Assembly: GCA_037442205.1 (NCBI GenBank)
Contig: JBBIQS010000026.1
Span: 1-64,000, forward strand
Length of the DNA: 64,000 nt
Source of the DNA: JBBIQS01 sp037442205
Lineage (GTDB): Bacteria > Myxococcota > Myxococcia > Myxococcales > UBA5297
Direction of reading: 5' to 3'
Shown piece after piece: positions 60,917 through 64,000 of this stretch. Position 1 is the stretch's first letter. Each line of letters begins with the position of its first letter. The position numbers and the translations under genes are program-made. The notes under the pieces are model-generated. The model did no database searches and was not told the origin of the DNA. It saw only the letters and a list, made by a program, of their open reading frames with translations.

Positions 60917-62539
60917 TTAGCCGCGGTCGAGCTTGACCGCCAGGCGCTGCACCTCTTCGGCGATGCGCATGGTCAGGGTGACCCGCTTCTCCTTCTCCAC
61001 CAGGGCGAAGAGGCTGTTGACCTCGGCCTTGGCGGCGGCCATCGCCTTGGCGTTGCTTGCGGCGATCCAGTCCACCGCGCAGATGGCGGCGAAGCGCGGA
61101 TTGAGGTCGACGGTGTTGGTGACCTCGCGCTTGATGGCGGTCATCAGCGCCGGCAGCGAGTCGACCGCGCCGCGGCGGCCGAGCTCGTAGGCGGCGTGCT
61201 CGCGCACCACCGGCTCGCCGTCGGCCAGCAGCTTCTCCAGGCACTTGGCGTCGTTGTCGCACTTGGAGACCACCTCCAGCGCCTTCTTGTAGGAGGCGAT
61301 GTTCTTCAGGCGGTTCTCGACGTTCTTGGCCTTCTCCTTGGCGCAGTCGACGTCGCCGTAGTTGCCGGCGCCGCACTCCTTGTCGAACATGCCCGGCTCT
61401 TCCTTCTCCACGCTCTCGATGGCCTTGACGTCCTTGGCGCCGCCGATCAGCGACAGGCCCAGCACGCAGTACTCGCGGGCGCTCCAGTCGCCGTTCTTCA
61501 TGCACTCGGACAGCTTGGGGGTCGCCGCCGCGTCGCCGATCTGCACCAGCGCCCGCATGAAGGCCCCGCGCGAGGTGGAGTCGGGCTCGGTGAGCATCGC
61601 CGCGATCGGCCCCACCGCCTCCTTGGCGCGCATCCGCCCCAGCGAGTCGGCGGCGTTCATGCGCACGATCTGCTGGTAGTCCTTGCGGGCGTCCTCGTAC
61701 TTGAGCAGCTTGAGAAGCTCGGGGATGGCCCGGCGGTCCTGCAGGTCGCTCTCGATCTGCGCCGCCTTGGCGTAGATCGCCGGCTCCAGCACCTCGCGCT
61801 CCTTGGCCCACTTGATCAGCGCCTTGTCCTCGCCCTTGAGCACCGCCAGGATCTTGTCGTTGGCCGCGTTGCCCAGCTTGAAGATGCCGTAGGCGCTCTC
61901 CGGGTAGAAGCTGACCCCCTTGCGCTCGGCGAACAGCATCTGCAGGTAGACCGGCAGCGCCTCGGGGCTGTTGATCTCCGACAGCGCCTGGATGGCCTTC
62001 TTGTTGACCAGGGTCTCCAGCCGCTCGTCGCCGGCGAAGTCCACCAGCACCGGCACCGCCGTCGCGTCCTTGAGGTGCCCCAGGGCCTCGATCGTCTCCA
62101 GCCGCACGTAGTCGTTGCGGGTGGCCTTGAGCAGCTTGGTCAGCGGGGCGGCGGCCTTCTTGTCGCCGATCTCGCCCAGCGCCCGGCTGATCTCCTTGTT
62201 GGCGGTGTTGGCGTCGGCGGTGGCCTTGTCGGTGCCGTTGCCCACCGACATGTCGATGGCCTCGACCAGCCCGTCCACCGCCGAGGCGTCCTTCAGATCG
62301 CCCAGCGCCACCACGATCTTGGGCTTGAGGCCGCTGCTGGCGCTCTTGAGCGCCTCGAGCATCCCCGGCACCGCCTCCTTCTTGCCGATCTTGCGCAGGT
62401 GCTCCAGCGCCCTCTCCCGGTCGCGGGAGGTCTTGCCGTCCTTGAGCAGCTTGACCTGGTCCTCGACGCTGTTCGGGTCGTTCTTGTGGCAGGCGGTCGC
62501 GAGTAGCGCGGCGGCGCAGCAGACGATGATCGTGCGCAT
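60917..62539 (-). CDS. HEAT-repeat lipoprotein
   Basis: The ATG at 62539 has GAGGA upstream; 540 residues. The lipobox is ATAC. The whole mature chain is HEAT-like helical repeats of about 30-40 residues (RERALEHLRKIGKKEAVPGML, DYVRLETIEALGHLKDATAVPVL, IVRMNAADSLGRMRAKEAVGPI, VVREHAAYELGRRGAVDSLPAL). One insert with three Cys lies near 390-440. Such lipoproteins act as scaffolds at the outer membrane. No partner is identified. Confidence 0.85.
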   Translation of the reverse strand: MRTIIVCCAAALLATACHKNDPNSVEDQVKLLKDGKTSRDRERALEHLRKIGKKEAVPGMLEALKSASSGLKPKIVVALGDLKDASAVDGLVEAIDMSVGNGTDKATADANTANKEISRALGEIGDKKAAAPLTKLLKATRNDYVRLETIEALGHLKDATAVPVLVDFAGDERLETLVNKKAIQALSEINSPEALPVYLQMLFAERKGVSFYPESAYGIFKLGNAANDKILAVLKGEDKALIKWAKEREVLEPAIYAKAAQIESDLQDRRAIPELLKLLKYEDARKDYQQIVRMNAADSLGRMRAKEAVGPIAAMLTEPDSTSRGAFMRALVQIGDAAATPKLSECMKNGDWSAREYCVLGLSLIGGAKDVKAIESVEKEEPGMFDKECGAGNYGDVDCAKEKAKNVENRLKNIASYKKALEVVSKCDNDAKCLEKLLADGEPVVREHAAYELGRRGAVDSLPALMTAIKREVTNTVDLNPRFAAICAVDWIAASNAKAMAAAKAEVNSLFALVEKEKRVTLTMRIAEEVQRLAVKLDRG

Positions 62540-62734
62540 TGGGTCCTCGGGGCGGGAAGTTGAGGTGACCGGCATTCGCCCCTCCCGACGCCTCGCGGCT
62601 CCCGTCAGGAGGCCGGTGTCCCATGAGGCGGCATGGAGGGCGGGGTAGGACTAGCACCGACACCAGAGGGGGTCAACCGGGCTGCAGACGGCAACTACCC
62701 GCTCCGTTCAGCAGCCGGCCGGGCGCGGAATTGT

Positions 62735-62764
62735 TTGACACCTCGCCAGTTTGCGGGGCATAGA
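62735..62764 (+). promoter_or_regulatory. Sigma-70-like promoter
   Basis: TTGACA (62735-62740), 18 bp, CATAGA (62759-62764), 35 bp before the ATG at 62800. The -35 is a perfect match. Confidence 0.5.
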
Positions 62765-62799
62765 CTCGCCGCCTTCCCCTGCCCCAGAGGAGCCCAAGA

Positions 62800-63267
62800 A
62801 TGCGCCGTGTTTTCGCCGCCCTGGCCCTGCTCCCCGCGCTCGCCTGCGCGCCGAAGATGATCCCCGACACCAACATCAAGTCCACCCCCGACACCGAGGC
62901 CATCTACTCGGCGATCAGCCAGTACGGCAAGGCGCTGGAGGCCCGGGACGTCGACGGGATCATGAAGCTGGTCTCCAAGGACTTCTTCGAGACCAGCGGC
63001 ACCCCGGAGGCGGGCGACGACTACAACTACGACGGGCTGGCCGCCAAGCTCAAGGCCTGGGCCGAGCAGGTCAAGACGGTGCGGGCCATGATCCAGGTCA
63101 AGGGCATCGCCGTCGACGTCGACCGGGCCAAGGCCCCCTACTTCTACGACATCTCCTACCAGCTGGAGGTGAGCGGCCAGCTGAACTGGAAGCGCAACAC
63201 CGACGTCAAGCAGATGCAGTTCAAGAAGGACTCCGACGGCGTGTGGCGCATCTCGGGCGGGATCTGA
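62800..63267 (+). CDS. Small lipoprotein with an NTF2/SnoaL-like domain
   Basis: The ATG follows GAGGAG; 155 residues. The lipobox is ALAC. The mature part has the NTF2-like pattern: a long helix (DTEAIYSAISQYGKALEARDVDGIMKLV), SKDFFE, then curved strands ending KQMQFKKDSDGVWRISGG. NTF2-like lipoproteins are usually binding or folding modules; no catalytic residues can be assigned. Confidence 0.75.
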   Translation: MRRVFAALALLPALACAPKMIPDTNIKSTPDTEAIYSAISQYGKALEARDVDGIMKLVSKDFFETSGTPEAGDDYNYDGLAAKLKAWAEQVKTVRAMIQVKGIAVDVDRAKAPYFYDISYQLEVSGQLNWKRNTDVKQMQFKKDSDGVWRISGGI

Positions 63268-63334
63268 TTCCCCGCCGGTGCGGTCCGCGCAAATCCCAAG
63301 TCGTTGAGGGCAGCTGGAGGCACCGGGGCGCTCC

Positions 63335-63362
63335 TTGACACCCGTCTTTTGCCTCTGATATC
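63335..63362 (+). promoter_or_regulatory. Sigma-70-like promoter
   Basis: TTGACA (63335-63340), 16 bp, GATATC (63357-63362), 93 bp before the ATG at 63456. Confidence 0.45.
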
Positions 63363-63455
63363 CGAGTGCTCCTCTGACTACGGACTTCTTGTTCGCGCGC
63401 CCCGCAACCAGCCGTCCCGAAGACGCCCGTGAAGGCGCGCGCTCTGGAGACATCG

Positions 63456-64000
63456 ATGGCCACCGACACCAAGGCACCCGAGGCCGCCAAGGCCGCTCCC
63501 AGCTCCGACTGGCGCAAGCGGGTGAGCGCCGTGCAGTTCTTGCGCGACGTGGGCATCGCCGCGGTGGTGCTGGGGGTCGGGCTGTTCCTGTACAAGAACA
63601 GCTCCGACACCTCCAAGAAGGTTCATGAGCTCGGCCGGCAGGCCAAGGAGCTGATGTACAAGGACATGCTCACTCCCTACGCGGGAGCGGAGAAGAAGCT
63701 GCTCGAGGCGGCGGCGCTCAACTCCAAGCACGGCTACATCGCCAGCTCGCTGGGCGAGCTGTACGCCACCCGCTGGATCGACTTCGGCCTGGAGGCCGAC
63801 GCCGCCAAGGCCCGGGAGTGGGCGCAGAAGGCCGACAAGGTCGACGCCCGCATCAACGAGCGCTACGGGGCGGTGCTGTTGGCGATGCTCGGCGACAAGA
63901 AGTTCGCCGACGCCGAGAAGTACGCCACCGACCTGACCAAGCGCGCCGCCAGCTCGCACGTGGTCAACGCCCTGGGCCGGGCCTTCCGCGGCCAGGGCAA
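63456..64000 (+). CDS. Membrane-anchored TPR protein (3' end outside window)
   Basis: The ATG at 63456 has GGAG upstream; the frame is open to the window edge, giving 181 visible residues. A cytoplasmic N-terminus of about 25 residues precedes one transmembrane helix (VGIAAVVLGVGLFLY). Then come TPR-like helices (GAEKKLLEAAALNSKHGYIASSLGELYA, AAKAREWAQKADKVDARINERYGAVLLAML). It is likely an envelope scaffold. The full repeat number cannot be known. Confidence 0.75.
   Translation, partial: MATDTKAPEAAKAAPSSDWRKRVSAVQFLRDVGIAAVVLGVGLFLYKNSSDTSKKVHELGRQAKELMYKDMLTPYAGAEKKLLEAAALNSKHGYIASSLGELYATRWIDFGLEADAAKAREWAQKADKVDARINERYGAVLLAMLGDKKFADAEKYATDLTKRAASSHVVNALGRAFRGQG

Overview
The window is very GC-rich and reads like a chromosomal segment of a Myxococcota (former deltaproteobacterial) genome. 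The signs are a sigma factor resembling the Myxococcales-specific gmx1 group, a PilZ protein of the Myxococcus paralogous type, Hanks-type kinase signalling, and an exceptional number of lipoproteins with Asp/Gly/Ala linkers, Cys-rich stalks and repeat domains. No rRNA, phage, insertion sequence, plasmid or CRISPR signature is visible. This is inference from protein features; no search was run.

Layout. 1-6.8 kb: a truncated von Willebrand A protein, a formylglycine-generating-enzyme-like protein, and a leftward operon (outer-membrane-like protein, ECF sigma factor, FecR-type protein, lipoprotein). 7-12.8 kb: a GT39-type glycosyltransferase followed by an ABC ATPase without a permease, two tandem paralogous small lipoproteins, and a double-receiver hybrid histidine kinase. 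12.9-19.2 kb: two large paralogous lipoproteins built from 7 and 6 PPC-like repeats. 19.2-22.6 kb: hemerythrin, a DUF3467 protein, an esterase and glycerol kinase, then a decayed gene. 22.9-33.6 kb: four large leftward Cys-rich surface proteins, two of which share an almost identical N-terminal half joined to different propellers (RCC1 and BNR). 34.2-38.8 kb: a TPR protein, a propeller lipoprotein and a sigma factor/Ser-Thr kinase pair. 38.8-39.8 kb is a decayed region. 39.8-49.9 kb: HEAT protein, small envelope proteins, PilZ, apolipoprotein N-acyltransferase (lnt), and a three-gene operon of FecR lipoprotein, Ig-rich barrel protein and TIG lipoprotein. 50-64 kb is more housekeeping-like: a spermidine-synthase-like membrane protein, tRNA-Leu, tig, clpP, an ICMT-family methyltransferase, TetR regulator, J-domain protein, YwiC-like protein and a HEAT lipoprotein.

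The main theme is export and decoration of the cell envelope. At least a dozen proteins carry lipobox signals, and Lnt, which finishes lipoprotein maturation, is encoded in the same window. The most interesting unannotated signal is a two-part upstream motif, GACAA - exactly 14 bp - TGTCC or close variants. It lies 25-65 bp before six of these surface-protein genes and once before a dead gene remnant. It has the shape of an ECF-sigma promoter and suggests that the scattered Cys-rich and repeat lipoproteins form one regulon. Other unusual points are the module-swapped pair at 27960-33628, an undescribed-looking sevenfold ~90-residue repeat at 24964-27633, and several gene remnants.
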